Shown here: piece by piece, positions 39,101 to 45,909 of the stretch | How the letters are laid out: each line of letters starts with the position of its first letter | How positions within the stretch are numbered: position 1 is the stretch's first letter | Source of the DNA: Paralvinella palmiformis | Taxonomy: Eukaryota > Annelida > Polychaeta > Terebellida > Alvinellidae | Reading direction: 5' to 3' | Length of the DNA stretch: 64,000 bases | Assembly: GCA_025642065.1 (NCBI GenBank) | Contig: JAODUP010000152.1 | Span: forward strand, 447,001 to 511,000 | Made by a program: the position numbers and the translations under genes | The notes under the pieces: model-generated | Told to the model about the DNA's origin: nothing | The model's database searches: none | What the model saw: only the letters and a program-made list of their open reading frames with translations

Positions 39101-42100
39101 TTGAGTTTTGGGCCAAAATATTCATATCTCAACTGTAAAATATTTTGGTTCAGGATATAAAAATACTTGAAGAGAATTTATTATAAATAATTAATATACA
39201 TACATGCCAAATCAAGAAATGAACCTGTTTGGATAAAATAGCAGAAATGCTTATCATTTTTTAAAGAAATTGTCAAAATTAAAAAGAACTGTAGTTTGGT
39301 TAAGTGTCAAAGGAACTTTCACTAAACATTCACTACACAACACAGACGCGAACATATATTTCATTTAACAAATGGATGATATTCATATAACAAGTGGTTG
39401 GTGGTTGTATAAACTTATCACAAATATCTATTATATTGGAGGTAAGATGTGTAAAATATAAGAGTTGTTAAAATCTAATGACCCAAAACTGTTTCATTGC
39501 TTTAGCTACTTAACATTAATCTGTGCTGTCAGTATTTTCCTTGTATATTCGATTTGATTTACAAAGCTGTCCAATTCGTTGTTTTAATTAAACGTGTTAT
39601 GTTGTTGTAGTGCTATGAAAAAAATCCAGGTGATATTTGGTGATTTGTTTTCATTGGTTGTTCGCTTGCCGGTTAATTCTCATTTTAGTTGTCACATTTT
39701 ATACTTTATTTCCGACAAATGTTTCTGTTACAAATGTCTCACGGACTTGTTACAAATTGGTTTCTTAATGTTCTTGTACAAGACGCTTGTTATCTATCTG
39801 CTATTGTGTATGCATTTGTGTAAATAAATTCTGTCTTACGACAAGGATTTGTATTAATGCATGTAAGTGTCTCCGTTCTGTTTGTGTCTAATAGAGTGTG
39901 TCGTGTCTGATTTCCCATCGTAACATCTTACAGTCTCAGCCAATCAGAATATCGGTCTCAGCCGTATATATTTCATGTTCTTTATGGAAAGCTGTTTAGA
40001 GTTTTGTGAATGCCATCAACAATACGTTGTAGCTGAATCAGGACTGATCAGAGTTTAGGAGTCATGTGATGCTGCCTTGGCTCTGGTGGTCTGCCAGCTC
40101 TGCATGGTGTAATGTAAATTTATGGATATTTCGTGAATAAATCTTCCAGTTAGGATTCAATTTAAAACATTTCATGGACATGATGGAGGAAGCTGACTGA
40201 TGTCTGTTTTAAGTCATGTTTATCTGTTTCCAAGAAAATGTATTAACTCCTTATTTAAATAAGTAATGTGTTGCACGACTGTGCATGTATATACATGACC
40301 ACACACCCACACCCATACACACTTTCCTTATGGCATAAGCATGACTTAGGTGAATATTTTTTAAATATTAACATAACATTAAGTATGATTTTGTTTGACA
40401 GTTGACACCCCAACATGTCAAATTTTAATCTTCCTTTTTGTTGATCTCTCACTTCTTACCAAACTTCTCTTTCCTCCCAATAATCCTTCAACTGCATGTT
40501 TTGCTGACCCTCAAACTTTAAATAATCACTACTGTTTTAAAAATTGGCAACATCTTACTAGTTCAAATAGAAAAACATTGTTACATACTCATTTTTGTGT
40601 TTGTGTTATATATTCTAGTCTTTAATTAAACATCATCATTTGTTCTTATACGAAATGTATAAAATGAAAAAATTATTACTAATATTCCATCTATTTGAGG
40701 AACCATATACGCCGTGCTGTCATGTTGTTCCTGTTTTCACTATTACTTTATTGTGTGAACATTTTATGTTCTGGAGAATTGCAGTACATATGAGAATTTA
40801 TTTTGAAGACATTTCATGAAACAATTCTGTTATGAAACAAAACATTGGCATCAGCATGTCAGTTATGTATGGATGTCTGTGAAAGTGAGAGAGAGAGAGA
40901 GAGAGAGGGTGGTTACTGATATAATGTTTTCTATCTACTTGCAGCCTCCAGTTCCACAAAAGTCTGGCGCCGTTCTCCAATATGAAGATGAGAACTCATT
41001 TAATGAATGCGTAAACGAACCTCCAAATGATGAATCTTTTCACAACCCTACACCATTGTATAGAATACAAGGTCAGTCTCCTTACTGTCATCGACCTTTG
41101 CCTGAAACACCCTTAGAAAGGTCAGGAGACAGAATAACAGGTTAGTTTGTGGGCCTGTTGTAGGATGGATGGATGGATGTTGTTTAACGACACATCGGCA
41201 TAATTTAGGCCATTCAGTGTCCTAGAAGTGGGCCTGTTGTAATGGTGATAGGGTAATATTGTAATTGATCTCTAAATGTAATGAGATATTGTGTTATACT
41301 CTAATACTTGATAATGAAAATAACATTTATAATAATAATAATAATGCAGTTAAAAACTGTCAATGAGCTCCGGTGGCCTAGCGGTTAAGCACCCAGCACT
41401 TGGTGCCAATGGTCACAGGTTCGAACCCTGTAAGAGGTCGAAACTTTTCCAGGGATTCATTTCTCGGCTCACTACATCATGGGTGGTTGACCACGTTAAA
41501 TGGCGCTGCCGTCTCCACTGAATTATTTAAAATAAAGGGGGACGTTAAAAACCCCCTGAGGACGTAAAACACTCTGGCAGTGACCACCCTCAGGGTATTT
41601 CGGCTCCATCTTTCCATACTGCTCCCCTGTGAGTGGTGGGGGAGGAGATTTTTCTCAACCACTCCAACATAGAGGCTGTGCTGATTAAGCGACAGCCTGG
41701 GGATTCTCCCCGAACAACAAAACCAACCACTATTACAAGACATTTGTCTTAAATTCTTTTATTTAAATTGACTTAAAATAATTTGAAAACACTATAGTCT
41801 GGACACTATCTAATCTGAATGGCAGCTGTATCTTACATGTCCTAAACTCATTTTCACATAATAAATATCTTTAAAATTATTTAGAATCTAATGTAAGCAT
41901 TGTTCTAATTAAAAAGAAATTAGCCTAGTGTTAATTTGATCAAATTTTTTTATTGTCAAGGTTTTAACCATTTCTTAAATTATCTGTGCATAAGTGGACC
42001 AATATCTACCAAAATATATCAATCCTATTAACTAAATACCATGATGTGACTTATTTAGGATGAAACACCTACCTCAAAGTCAACTCAGAAATATCATGCT

Positions 42101-43303
42101 GAGCAAATAACCATATTGGCACTAGAACTGTGTGATATTATAAAAAAAAATTAGTGAGCCTCATTATAATGTTTGAAATGATTTTTCCACTTGCAAATGA
42201 CATTGTTACAGAAGTTTTCTAATCTGATGATTTGCCATTGTCATCAACTATCTCCAGAAATCTCCAGCAATGTTTAGTAATTGACTTTTTGCTCTAAAAT
42301 AATATTACACATTTAAATATTTTGTGTTATTTTATGTGCATTTTAGCTGTGCTAGCGTTTCACTGTGTTGAAGAAATAATGATGCATTTCATTTATATTT
42401 TCACATATTTACTTTTGCTGATCTCATTACAGTAGACTGTACACTGCATCAGAAAAAAATACTTTTTTATTTTTCTGGTTTCTTATTTAAGGCTGAATCA
42501 AACAGCAATTTTAGTATTCTGTCCACTTGCCTAAACTGGCTACTCGTATATGTTCTGCCAAACATGAATATTGACAGGTTGTACTGTATTAATCATAATA
42601 TTGTACATGTAATAAATCCCCTTACTAATGAAAGAAGCTACAATTAACTCCAATATTAAATCACTGAATGTAGAATTGTGAAAAGGTGGGTATTATTTTT
42701 GTGAAAAAAAATAATGAGTCCGATTTCTGTACAGATTTATTATTTGATTGTAGTGTCAGTGTATTAATAGCCTAGGTTAGTTGGTGATTTTAAATGGGTG
42801 GGAATGGGATAGTCTCACACAGACACACACACACACACACACACAGACTTATACCAGTTGTGATTTAGCTCCCAAACTCTGTAGCTACTATTGGGGACTT
42901 CCTAACATAAGAACAATATCTGAGAATTGCCTTTCAGCTATATGTGTCATTGATGTAACAAAGTCTAAACAGACGAGTCATTTACTAGTTAAAAAATCAT
43001 AAGTCTAGTAATATGTTATAATCTATTAGACACATTCTAGTAACATATTAATTCAGTGTATCACAGTAATTAATTAGAGCATTGTGCTACAAACCTGAGT
43101 GTGCGGGGGTGTTTCCTTAAGGAGTCACCTCTCGGCCATACCAGCATCGAGGCAAAATAGACCACTCACTAACTCATTCAGTGTGTCTATGTTTCATTTG
43201 TGTGCCTGCTGAACTTTATTTTAGAAATGCCAAACTTAAATAAATGCTTGTACAAAATTTGTTTATATACAGATAATGTATAAAAAGTCATAGGTGTGTC
43301 TCG

Positions 43304-43339
<36 letters not shown>

Positions 43340-45446
43340 TTGTCATTCAGTTATTTGTTTCAGGACATCATCTCATTTCTAACGATTCGTTTATGTTGAC
43401 AATAAAGTATGTTTCCTTTGTTTTGAAACCTATTCTTTGATCTCTGAAAATCTTTTAAGGAAAATGGTCTTTTCAGTATATTAAATATCTGTTTCGTTTT
43501 GTGAATTATAAATTATATTATTATTGGTTAACTGACAAACAGAAATAAAGGATTCAGGTAGATAAATGTTTATTAGATTCTTATTGTTAGAAAATAGATG
43601 TTGATAGATGCACAGTAAATCAGTTATTTTATTAACAAATGATTAAATCAGATTATATCCAGATTCATCATTTACAATCTCAACATGACTTTGGAAAAAA
43701 TTTAAATGGACTAAGATAATTCACTTTACCAGGAATAATACAGACTCTAACTAGAAGCCTATTTATTAACATTAATTCTATATAATCACCATTTTATTAT
43801 TTTGGGGACAAAATGGATTATCTTTTTTCATTCTCCGGACTCGGACGTCAACTTATAATAACTAAATAATGTCATTCCGAAACAAAAGTGAAAAATCCCA
43901 GAATATATCACACGTGGAATGAATGCTGTAAAATTGACTCCCATTACAAATATGATCCATAACATGAATATGATCCATAATATGTATATGATCCATAATA
44001 TGTATATGATCCATATTGTATATGATCCATAATATGTATATGATCCATAATATGTATATGATCCATAATGTGTATATGATCCATAATATGTATATGATCC
44101 ATAATGTGAATGTAGAAAAACTAATGGTATCAGATTTTAAGGATTTGCAATTATCTGTGTATTCAGTGATGATTATGACATGTTCTTTATTTTGACAGTT
44201 GTATCAGTGACATCAGCTGATGTCAGTCCTCCTAGCTCACCACCTCCCCCCGGCTATAAACCTCCACCAGCCTATCCTAATCCACGACAACAACAACAAC
44301 AACAGTATTTGACACATGATCAACAAAGGTAAGCAACTGTCACAAATTTCAAATTAAAAAAATAATTTTCTTGTTAATTAATTACTTGTCTACATCAATG
44401 ATTCTTCATCTTTCCAGCTTGAACGGTCACAAGGTGCACAGAATGTCATTGCAGCAATTGACCCAACATTCAGGGATCAGAATGAATACCGGAGTCAAGG
44501 TCGAGCTCAACCACCCGACCATAGGTTACCCGACCATAGGTTAGATGAGGTACCTTTGCCAGTAAGACAAGGACATAATGCTACAGGCTCATTACATCAT
44601 CATACAGGTTTGTGATGTTAGAGTAATGTTATCTGCTCTAGATATATTAACATTTGTTGTCATCATATTATCACAAATGGTAATATGTGAAAATATAAAT
44701 ACCCTTTGATTATTAGAGTTTAAATACTTCCCGCCTCCCTTATCAGTCATAGGTAATCTGTTATTTGTCTCATGGGTTTGCTGATAATCAATAATAATAA
44801 AATAACAATAATAATAATATATATTTAATAAGTGCCCTTACTAGCTGAAGCCATTCAAAGGGGGTATAATTTGAAATTACGATATCACAAATATGTTATA
44901 TCTAGATTATTAGATATATCAAGTAGCATAGCCATCAAAATTAAGGTCATACAAATATAACTACGATTAATTGCTTAGACATCCACTGTATTAATTAAAC
45001 TAACTTAACAAATAACAGTCAACTTAAAGTAAAGTTTCATTTTCATAAATCCCTGCTAACTGCCTGTAGTATGTCTGAACAAAGTTTAAATTTCCTAAAT
45101 CTGCCAAATATTTATATCTCATCATAGAACAGTTATATGAAAACAAACAAAGGGAATAATTCCATTGGCTGTAGTGTTAGATTGCTATGATGATATGTCA
45201 TGTATGATGTTAATGGTTCATCATATGTGGAGTAGTAATAGGCTATATTGATCTTGTTTTATACAACTTATCATCTAAATGGATTGAAAAGGCTAATTGC
45301 ATAAATCTTGTTGTTCTGTAGGTGCTGAAGATGGTTACTGTGACCTCGACGAACTGGGCCCCGTCCAAGGTCAACGCAGATCAACTCTACAACGGGAGCC
45401 TCAAGGACATAGCAGTTCTAAAAGAAACAGCTGTAAACAGCAGTAA
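9481..45446 (+). CDS. CCDC50: CCDC50-like protein (Ymer family), alternative start exons plus 13 further exons
   Basis: The join is 9481-9532 (or 18896-18935), 23298-23360, 23492-23630, 25104-25178, 25476-25572, 27892-28039, 28647-28707, 30788-30905, 36187-36222, 36366-36566, 40945-41140, 44199-44328, 44418-44607 and 45322-45446, giving about 543 residues. The N-terminal block NEWLVFEDGALAHNLQSEE matches the start of vertebrate CCDC50. Six MIU-like helices of the form D-x-x-hydrophobic-A-x-x-hydrophobic-Q follow, for example DEEFARLLQDQE. Vertebrate CCDC50 is a cytosolic ubiquitin-binding effector of EGF-receptor and NF-kB signalling; applying that here is inference. The middle is charged coiled coil. 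The tail is proline- and glutamine-rich with two PPxY motifs and resembles no vertebrate tail I know. All junctions are GT-AG and phase-compatible except exon 12 to 13, which is off by one base (see findings). Confidence 0.9.
10604..10766 (+). repeat. SINE family A, 3' part only
   Basis: The sequence from GACCACATTAAATGGCGCTG to GAGTGGTGGGGTAGG matches the central and 3' part of the full copies at 41365, 55103 and 56263. The tRNA-like head is missing. It is more diverged than those copies, hence probably older. Confidence 0.8.
11644..12510. mobile_element. MITE-like DNA element with about 140-bp terminal inverted repeats
   Basis: The left arm (11644-11782) starts ATGATGACGTCA. The right arm (12373-12510) is its inverted copy ending TGACGTCATCAT. 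Both arms carry the blocks GTGGGATTTATAGGGGGTCC and ACTGAGCGATAATAC. The arms are about 80-85% alike by eye. The 590-base interior has no coding frame and contains a smaller inverted repeat near 11989-12033 (ACCAATATTATTATC and its complement). No certain target-site duplication is seen, so the superfamily is left open. Confidence 0.8.
13025..13335 (+). repeat. Decayed SINE pieces
   Basis: Bases 13025-13170 resemble the family D SINE body (CAGCCATATGTCCCAGGTG, then ACCAGTACCAAGACTAAACA). Bases 13262-13330 resemble the 3' part of family C (TGGTGAAGCAGTAAACTACA, TTTGAGGTAG). Both are strongly diverged. Confidence 0.5.
15171..15746 (+). mobile_element. pogo/Tigger-like transposon remnant with transposase C-terminus
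   Basis: The 5' end ACCATATATACTTACTTATA and 3' end ATGCGAGTATATATGGTATG are inverted repeats of each other. The frame at 15485-15673 includes NPAIITKYFKKCSISIDLDG followed by TED and ends DDKFLGF. That is the typical C-terminal tail of pogo-type DDE transposases (SFKKCGIS-type motif, then acidic residues). The catalytic domain is deleted, so the copy is dead. A second remnant with the same tail lies in reverse at 26.46-27.19 kb. Confidence 0.72.
17045..17215 (+). repeat. SINE family D (tRNA-derived)
   Basis: The head CAGTGGTACAGCGATTAGAG resembles a pol III A box and TAGGTTCAAATCTGG a B box. The body then runs through TTGGCCATATGTCCTCAGG and AGACCAGTGCCGAGGCTAA. Related diverged copies are at about 18128-18262, 43075-43195, 48190-48345 and 50428-50500. 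Confidence 0.65.
18128..18262 (+). repeat. SINE family D, diverged copy
   Basis: The head CAATGGCGCTGTGATTAGAG and B-box-like TGTTCAAATCC are followed by TGATATGTCCCTAGTTCGAC and GGCGTCTGGG. It corresponds to the better-kept copy at 17045-17215. Confidence 0.5.
18884..18935 (+). CDS. CCDC50: CCDC50-like exon 1B (second alternative start exon)
   Basis: The exon is 52 nt after acceptor TGTGTTTACGCAG. The ATG is at 18896. It encodes MSDEAPEPGRVSR and ends in phase 1 at donor GTAAGC, the same phase as exon 1A, and the peptide is clearly related to that of 1A. If 1A and 1B were both kept, the 1A frame would hit TGA inside 1B, so each transcript should use only one of them. A (TA)n run starts 20 bases after the donor. 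Confidence 0.82.
19348..19762. mobile_element. hAT-like non-autonomous element with 8-bp flanking repeat
   Basis: The left end contains CAGGGTTCCTACGTGTCCCG followed by GAAAACCTGGAAAA. The right end contains CCTGGAAATGTCCTGGAAC and TCAAGGAAATAT-like sequence in inverse. The motif 'tcctggaaatgtcc' recurs at 19403, 19448 and 19713. The segment is flanked by the direct repeat TTTCAGCT (19340-19347 and 19763-19770); an 8-bp duplication is characteristic of hAT insertion. No transposase remains. Confidence 0.5.
21158..21820 (+). repeat. Tandem duplication, two about 270-bp copies 382 bp apart
   Basis: Copy 1 (about 21158-21440) and copy 2 (about 21540-21820) both run from a CCCTCTCTGTGTG(TG)n tract through GGCAGTGCAGGAATGGGGCA to AGAACAAGTGTTGTATAT-like sequence, with only a few differences. 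Copy 2 is preceded by a tRNA-like SINE head (CAATGGCGCAGTGGTTAGAA, 21520-21539) that is missing at copy 1. The open frames on both strands of each copy are by-products of the duplication. Confidence 0.85.
21964..22030 (+). repeat. Short dispersed repeat
   Basis: Contains CATTGGCTAGATCCTAGAA followed by GAAGCAACCCTG. The same string recurs at about 35374-35420 in the same orientation. Confidence 0.55.
23298..23360 (+). CDS. CCDC50: CCDC50-like exon 2
   Basis: The exon is 63 nt, phase 1 to phase 1, with acceptor TTTGCTGCAG and donor GTGAGT. It reads VRNEWLVFEDGALAHNLQ then SEE. This is the signature block of the CCDC50 N-terminal domain (vertebrate counterpart CRDFAVLEDHTLAHSLQ). Confidence 0.93.
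23492..23630 (+). CDS. CCDC50: CCDC50-like exon 3
   Basis: The exon is 139 nt, phase 1 to phase 2, with acceptor CTACCTTTCAG and donor GTATGT. It starts FKNKYSFNRSTRKTARTDV and contains the MIU-like helix DVPLAKYVQNEEE, then QTERLQILERQKA. The preceding intron is only 131 bases and carries a TG run plus a 12-G run. Confidence 0.92.
24323..24550 (+). repeat. Dispersed repeat F, copy 1
   Basis: Shares its course with 29237-29479: AGAATCTAACATTAAAAGGC, then AACTAGTTCTGCA, CCTACATGTTCAC, AAAATACATAACAATGGAT and CTCGCCCGACAGGATGAACT, ending AATTTTGAACCCTG. No coding frame is shared between the copies, so it is probably a non-autonomous transposon fragment. Confidence 0.75.
25104..25178 (+). CDS. 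CCDC50: CCDC50-like exon 4
   Basis: The exon is 75 nt, phase 2 to phase 2, with acceptor TGTGTATTTTCTAG. It encodes IAERDAELAEKFQKLEEEK and then IRHSKN. The helix DAELAEKFQKLEEE is MIU-like. Of two overlapping donors, only GTACGT at 25179 keeps the frame; the one two bases earlier would give a stop in exon 5. Confidence 0.92.
25476..25572 (+). CDS. CCDC50: CCDC50-like exon 5
   Basis: The exon is 97 nt, phase 2 to phase 0, with acceptor TTTCTGTCCAG and donor GTCAGA. It encodes VSEMDDLAIAAQLQQEELL and then KEKQQRLEIEMKDQ. DLAIAAQLQQEE is the clearest MIU-type helix together with the one in exons 8/9. Confidence 0.93.
26459..27190 (-). mobile_element. pogo/Tigger-like transposon remnant, reverse orientation
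   Basis: The ends are inverted repeats of the type TATACTCGTGTATAAGTCGC (left) and ATATACTTGCATATAAGAC read from the right. On the minus strand around 26700-26800 the frame reads DPAIITKSFKKCSISNDLDD followed by TEDD, the C-terminal tail of a pogo-type DDE transposase. An acidic ESDDVEFLGFES string follows at about 26545-26580. The catalytic part is missing. Confidence 0.75.
27892..28039 (+). CDS. CCDC50: CCDC50-like exon 6
   Basis: The exon is 148 nt, phase 0 to phase 1, with acceptor TGCCACTACAG and donor GTATGT. It starts DYARTLFEKEYHKYEHYLK, which with the end of exon 5 makes the helix DQDYARTLFEKE. It continues through a basic coiled coil (RRELARARKRLEAEQQQ) to SGGSPEA. Confidence 0.92.
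28647..28707 (+). CDS. CCDC50: CCDC50-like exon 7
   Basis: The exon is 61 nt, phase 1 to phase 2, with acceptor TTATTTTTTCAG and donor GTAAGC. It encodes DLNQQMRGLGVSGEEEKQPA, a short acidic linker. Confidence 0.88.
29237..29479 (+). repeat. Dispersed repeat F, copy 2
   Basis: Same element as 24323-24550, same orientation, about 4.9 kb away and inside the same gene. It carries small indels relative to copy 1. Confidence 0.75.
29750..29932 (+). repeat. SINE family B (tRNA-derived), full-length
   Basis: The tRNA-like head GGCGCCTCTGTGGTCTAACT is followed by GATAGGGC and the B box GAGTTCGAGTC. The body runs TTGTTTCATCTTTGACGTCG to AACATCAATCATCATC. Other copies are at 50671-50855 and 59271-59452, with a reverse copy at about 32300-32474. 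Confidence 0.85.
30525..30731 (-). repeat. Dispersed repeat E, reverse copy flanked by trinucleotide runs
   Basis: On the minus strand it reads from a trinucleotide run of AAC/AAT units through ACAAAACATCTATTGTGCC and CAATATCCTCGAAAAGAATC to GTCTGAAAAGGTGAG. Forward copies are at 4399-4609 and 47000-47190. Confidence 0.8.
30788..30905 (+). CDS. CCDC50: CCDC50-like exon 8
   Basis: The exon is 118 nt, phase 2 to phase 0, with acceptor GTTGTGATTACAG and donor GTATAA. It encodes RFVRPDGRVEDLGDFSDFY and IQPANNMADHEKK, then LQELQDE. The acidic end forms the first turn of a MIU helix that continues in exon 9. Confidence 0.91.
32300..32474 (-). repeat. SINE family B, reverse copy
   Basis: On the minus strand it reads TTGGCACCTCAATGGTCTAG, then a B-box-like GAGTTCAAATC and GTGTTTCATCTTCGATTTTG, ending at TGGCCATAAAA. 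It is diverged from the forward copies. Confidence 0.75.
33706..34596. mobile_element. pogo/Tigger-type non-autonomous element with internal tandem duplication
   Basis: The left end TACTGTATGTACTAGCGTAT is followed by AAGTCGA. The right end, read inverted, is ACCATATATATTTGTGTATA followed by CAGTCGAGG, a matching terminal inverted repeat of the same style as the two other pogo-like remnants. The interior has two related units about 223 bases apart: GAGTTGGAATAAAGTCGTCA at 33868 and TAGTTGGAACAAAATCGTCA at about 34091, each followed by TGCCAGTC and TACCTCCAGATG. No transposase frame is seen. Confidence 0.6.
35374..35420 (+). repeat. Short dispersed repeat, second copy
   Basis: GCATTGGCTAGATCCTAGAA then GCAACCCTG, as at 21964-22030. 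Confidence 0.5.
36187..36222 (+). CDS. CCDC50: CCDC50-like exon 9 (36-nt microexon-sized)
   Basis: The exon has exactly 12 codons, EFARLLQDQERK, phase 0 to phase 0, with acceptor TTTATTTCTAG and donor GTGGGT. Together with the end of exon 8 it builds the best-conserved MIU helix (vertebrate counterpart DEDIARLLQEKE). Skipping it would keep the frame and remove the hydrophobic face of this helix. Confidence 0.92.
36366..36566 (+). CDS. CCDC50: CCDC50-like exon 10
   Basis: The exon is 201 nt, phase 0 to phase 0, with acceptor TAATATTTACAG and donor GTTAGT. It encodes RGAQIDRGALKALEQRDAQ, the MIU-like helix DAQLAKIIQEQEK, the basic patch KMKRRRP, and a His/Ser-rich stretch ending SAPDGLP. Confidence 0.92.
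36567..40944 (+). other. CCDC50-like intron 10 (4.4 kb)
   Basis: Apart from a 187-bp tandem duplication (36880-37240) and a (CA)n run near 38937-38972, the sequence appears unique, AT-rich and non-coding. A short (GA)n run is at 40889-40907. Confidence 0.6.
36880..37240 (+). repeat. Tandem duplication, period about 187 bp
   Basis: TTCTGAATCTGTGTTTAA occurs at 36891 and again at 37078. The stretch between is repeated nearly unchanged (GCAGCAAAAAATACTTCTTC, GTTGTCTCATTGGATACCTG). The high similarity suggests a recent event. Confidence 0.9.
40945..41140 (+). CDS. CCDC50: CCDC50-like exon 11
   Basis: The exon is 196 nt, phase 0 to phase 1, with acceptor TCTACTTGCAG and donor GTTAGT. It encodes PPVPQKSGAVLQYEDENSF and, later, HRPLPETPLERSGDRIT. 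A second donor, GTCAGT at 41072, is in the same phase and would shorten the exon by 69 bases (23 residues), so two in-frame isoforms are possible. Confidence 0.88.
41365..41728 (+). repeat. SINE family A, full-length (about 365 bp)
   Basis: The tRNA-like head GAGCTCCGGTGGCCTAGCGG continues with TTAAGC (A box). The B box is CAGGTTCGAACCC. The body runs AAACTTTTCCAGGGATTCAT, ACCACGTTAAATGGCGCTGC, CTGAGGACGTAAAACACTCT and CTGTGAGTGGTGGGGGAGGA. The 3' end is GATTCTCCCCGAACAAC plus an A/C-rich tail. Full copies also lie at 55103 and 56263. Confidence 0.9.
43948..44106 (+). repeat. 18-bp tandem repeat (unit TATATGATCCATAATATG)
   Basis: About eight to nine copies, some with single-base changes or short deletions. 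The array ends some 90 bases before exon 12 of the CCDC50-like gene. Confidence 0.9.
44199..44328 (+). CDS. CCDC50: CCDC50-like exon 12 (proline/glutamine-rich, two PPxY motifs)
   Basis: The exon is 130 nt, phase 1 to phase 2, with acceptor TTATTTTGACAG and donor GTAAGC. It encodes VVSVTSADVSPPSSPPPPGY and then KPPPAYPNPR followed by six Gln. PPGY and PPAY fit the WW-domain ligand PPxY. The exon is preceded by an 18-bp tandem repeat. Its exit phase does not match the open frame of exon 13. An internal in-phase donor GTCAGT at 44222 would match, but would cut out the PPxY segment. Confidence 0.85.
44418..44607 (+). CDS. CCDC50: CCDC50-like exon 13
   Basis: The exon is 190 nt after acceptor TCATCTTTCCAG, with donor GTTTGT. 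The protein-like frame opens at the first base: LERSQGAQNVIAAIDPTFR and on to LPVRQGHNATGSLHHHT, leaving phase 1 to fit exon 14. A perfect 15-bp tandem duplication at 44513-44542 repeats PDHRL. Read in the phase supplied by exon 12 (long form), the exon instead meets TAG at 44542-44544. Confidence 0.8.
44608..45321 (+). other. CCDC50-like intron 13
   Basis: AT-rich intron with an (ATA)n run near 44790-44820. No other element is seen. Confidence 0.6.
45322..45446 (+). CDS. CCDC50: CCDC50-like exon 14 (last coding exon, stop TAA)
   Basis: The acceptor is TTGTTCTGTAG. The exon enters in phase 1 and reads GAEDGYCDLDELGPVQGQR to SSSKRNSCKQQ, with stop TAA at 45444-45446. The YCDLDEL segment is an acidic tyrosine-containing motif; nothing more can be said about its function. 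Confidence 0.87.
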
Positions 45447-45760
45447 CTGATCATGTTATCCACCAGAACTGAAGTGTGTGCAGTAGCGCGAATGTTTACT
45501 AACATTAATCAACATTTGTCAGCACAATGCTTTCAGTAACACTCGGAACAAGAATTCAGAATGTTATAAATTCAGAATGTAGCTGGTTTACATCATGACC
45601 AAAAATGGTATTATTACATGTGTTTATACTTCAGTACAATTATGGATAAAATATTGACACTGAAAGTTCCATAAATGACTGTTTCTGTCGTTTGACATAA
45701 TTGTTTTGTAAATTTTGTCATATGGACAAATTCCCATACAATAAAAAAATCCATTGTTTG
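45447..45760 (+). other. Probable 3' UTR of the CCDC50-like gene
   Basis: Non-coding sequence follows the stop codon. A consensus AATAAA poly(A) signal is at 45740-45745, about 295 bases after the stop. The true cleavage site is not determined from sequence. Confidence 0.4.
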
Positions 45761-45856
45761 CTGGATGCAAACATTTATGGGTAAACATTCACCTACTGCT
45801 TGTATAACTGATTTCTTGTGTAATAGAGCTTTATATAATATATGCAAAATTATATT

Positions 45857-45865
45857 TGTGTGTGG

Positions 45866-45906
<41 letters not shown>
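45857..45906. repeat. (TG)n(TA)n microsatellite
   Basis: A compound dinucleotide array beyond the putative 3' end of the CCDC50-like gene. The open frames crossing it on both strands are artefacts. Confidence 0.9.

Positions 45907-45909
<3 letters not shown>

Larger units (their letters stand above)
41141..44198 (+). other. CCDC50-like intron 11
   Basis: Starts with a (GGAT)n piece, then holds a full family A SINE (41365-41728), a (CA)n run (about 42819-42844), a decayed SINE D (about 43075-43195), a (TG)n(AG)n array (about 43305-43340) and the 18-bp tandem repeat just before exon 12. Confidence 0.65.
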
